A DNA stretch of 64,000 nucleotides from Ochotona curzoniae (lineage: Eukaryota > Chordata > Mammalia > Lagomorpha > Ochotonidae): positions 25,419,501 through 25,483,500 of the forward strand of contig NW_024465369.1 of assembly GCF_017591425.1 (NCBI RefSeq), given 5' to 3'. The notes under the pieces are model-generated. The model was given only the letters and a program-made list of their open reading frames with translations, was not told the origin of the DNA and did no database searches. A program made the translations under genes and the position numbers. Below, one piece after another: positions 62,524 to 64,000 of this stretch; positions within the stretch are counted from its first letter, which is position 1, and each line of letters opens with the position of its first letter.

Positions 62524-64000
62524 GGAGGGATTCTTAATCATTCAAGAAATGTTGTGCCTTTTAACAGATGACCGAAATCATGCTGAATCTTGAGGTGAAG
62601 GATGGTTCCTGTATAAGCAGGTGCAGGGTAGGAGCAAGGTTGAACTGTCATGGCATTTCAGAGGGAGGCTTGAGTATGGATAGGATACCTGAAGCCAGGA
62701 AGCAGGGGTGCTAGAGGATAGGTCGAGGATTCTCCTGGGGGTTTGAGATTTGCAAAGGTTAGCAAATGTTAATGTTCTACAATACCACTTTGTAATAAAA
62801 ACAAAATAATCACAAGGAAGCTTTTTTTTTTTTTTCATTTGACATCTGCACTTTGGTTCCTGCTGTCAGAGCTTATGACAATGACTACTGCTGTTATTGC
62901 TACAGCTTTAGGACACACAGAAAACCAGCTTTTGAGAACAGGGCTAGAGAGTTTATCATTCTTGTAAAATGATTTACCTTGTAGATGCGTTCTAATCTCC
63001 AAAGAAATGATTTATACTTTAGAACACAGACTCTTTGCAAAATGGGATTCTTATATTTTAATTGTTTTACTGATTTTCAATTATGCATAATCACCCAGAT
63101 TGGAGAGGACCTTGTTTGTAACCGATTTCAGGTCTTCTAAAAGTTTATATAATTTCTAGATATTGGGAAATATACTTTAAGAATGGCATCATGCACCTTG
63201 AACCTTCAGCTCCATCTTCAATTCATTTAATAAAATAGTTTGTTGGAGCACTTGTCATAGTTTCCATGGTAACACACAGGAGAGCTTCAGTAAACAGAAA
63301 ATAAGCAATTTAAGGCTGCTCCATTAGAACTAAAAATAGAAGTGCTTCAGGCCAGGCATCACAATACTCACTGGTTAAACAGACTCTAAAGAGAAGTGAG
63401 AAATAGCCATTATGTACTTTCCTAATGAACCAAAATACATATTGATTTTACCACTTAAAATGACATTTTCTGCATCATTTAGAATATCATTTTGACTTTT
63501 CAGATTTATTACTTAGTAGTTTCAAATCTTTCAACATTTGGAACATACTGCTGACTGTAAAAGAATACAGAAAACAGACTTTTGAGGAAGAAATAATAAA
63601 AAATGAGTGTAGATATCTAACAGATTTGTCATAGAACAAGGTAATTTTGCTTTTGGCAATAAAAGGAAAATAATGTCTTTCAATGCAAATATTTGTAAGT
63701 TTACAGTTCAATGCTAAAATTATAAAAATTACAGTGCTTTACAAAATAGATGAGCTATATTCATTAGGTCTATAATATATTGGATACATGTAATTAATCT
63801 GAGATTTGCTGCTCGCTGTCACTGCTTTCTGCATGATTCTATTAAGCATTGTATCTACTCTCAAGTCAACTGAGGACTTTCATTTATAAGTTTTTCCCCC
63901 CCATTTTAGTTTTGTAATGCAAAACATCGATCACTCTTGCAAAGCTGCCTGAAAAACTAGACAATGGAAGGAGATACTTGGAATTTAGAAGAAAAAGATG

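Larger units (their letters stand above)
1..64000 (-). other. KCNH7: KCNH7 (Kv11.3/ERG3) gene body, internal part
   Basis: All recognised coding sequence belongs to one minus-strand gene, the ERG-family voltage-gated potassium channel KCNH7, which forms tetrameric plasma-membrane channels, mainly in neurons. Four exons (60761-60916, 40268-40696, 34714-34734, 29026-29240) splice in frame and encode the last part of the N-terminal PAS/eag domain and the cytosolic linker to S1. They total 821 nt. If exons 1-2 contribute 307 nt, as I remember for KCNH2, they cover codons 103 to 376, ending in Gln376. Exon numbers here follow KCNH2. I saw no exon-2-like coding sequence above 60916 and no S1-S6 coding sequence below 29026, so the gene extends past both window edges. 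The very long introns fit this gene, which spans hundreds of kilobases in human. Confidence 0.95.
60917..64000 (-). other. KCNH7: KCNH7 intron 2 (partial)
   Basis: This is the part of the intron upstream of exon 3 inside the window. It carries two minus-strand SINEs (61648-61978, 62245-62523). 60917-61640 and 62530-64000 are AT-rich with nothing recognised. A search for exon-2-like coding (core PAS residues) on the minus strand found none. Confidence 0.8.

Overview
The window is mammalian nuclear DNA, most likely from a pika (Ochotona). The main evidence is the dense lagomorph C-type SINEs (33 copies recognised). The youngest copies have the pika-like form: a GGGCCCGG head, a tRNA-like A box and B box, and an AATAAATCTTT tail. 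Lagomorph-type L1 3' ends and old mammalian repeats (MIR, MLT1, L1M) are also present. AT-rich introns, canonical GT-AG splice sites and the lack of long intact ORFs fit a vertebrate intron landscape. The species call rests on remembered SINE and L1 consensus sequences, not on a search.

The only gene I can support is KCNH7 (Kv11.3, ERG3), a voltage-gated potassium channel alpha subunit, on the minus strand. Transcription runs from high to low coordinates. Four coding exons are present: 60761-60916 (end of the PAS/eag domain), 40268-40696 (start of the PAS-to-S1 linker), a 21-nt microexon at 34714-34734 (residues DNGRNVK), and 29026-29240 (rest of the linker, ending just before S1). Together they are 821 nt and join in a single open frame with matching phases (1-1, 1-1, 1-1, 1-0). 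Exons 1-2 lie beyond 64000. The transmembrane, pore and cyclic-nucleotide-binding-homology exons lie beyond position 1.

Region by region. 1-29025 is intron with many SINEs, an MLT1 LTR (3385-3862), a 5'-truncated young L1 with target-site duplication (16128-16787) and a long unclassified repeat with degenerate tandem units (18430-19700). 29026-40696 carries three exons, including the microexon. A perfect 70-bp inverted repeat (35119-35274) lies 384 nt upstream of the microexon in transcript direction. 40697-60760 is a 20-kb intron with SINE clusters, microsatellites (42230-42320, 52470-52820), a solo-type ERV LTR (49971-50252) and two L1 remnants (54772-56335 and about 58725-60600). 60917-64000 is intron with two SINEs.

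The items most worth following up are the microexon with its neural-type splicing signals and the nearby perfect palindrome. I found no RNA gene, CRISPR array, second protein gene or intact mobile element.
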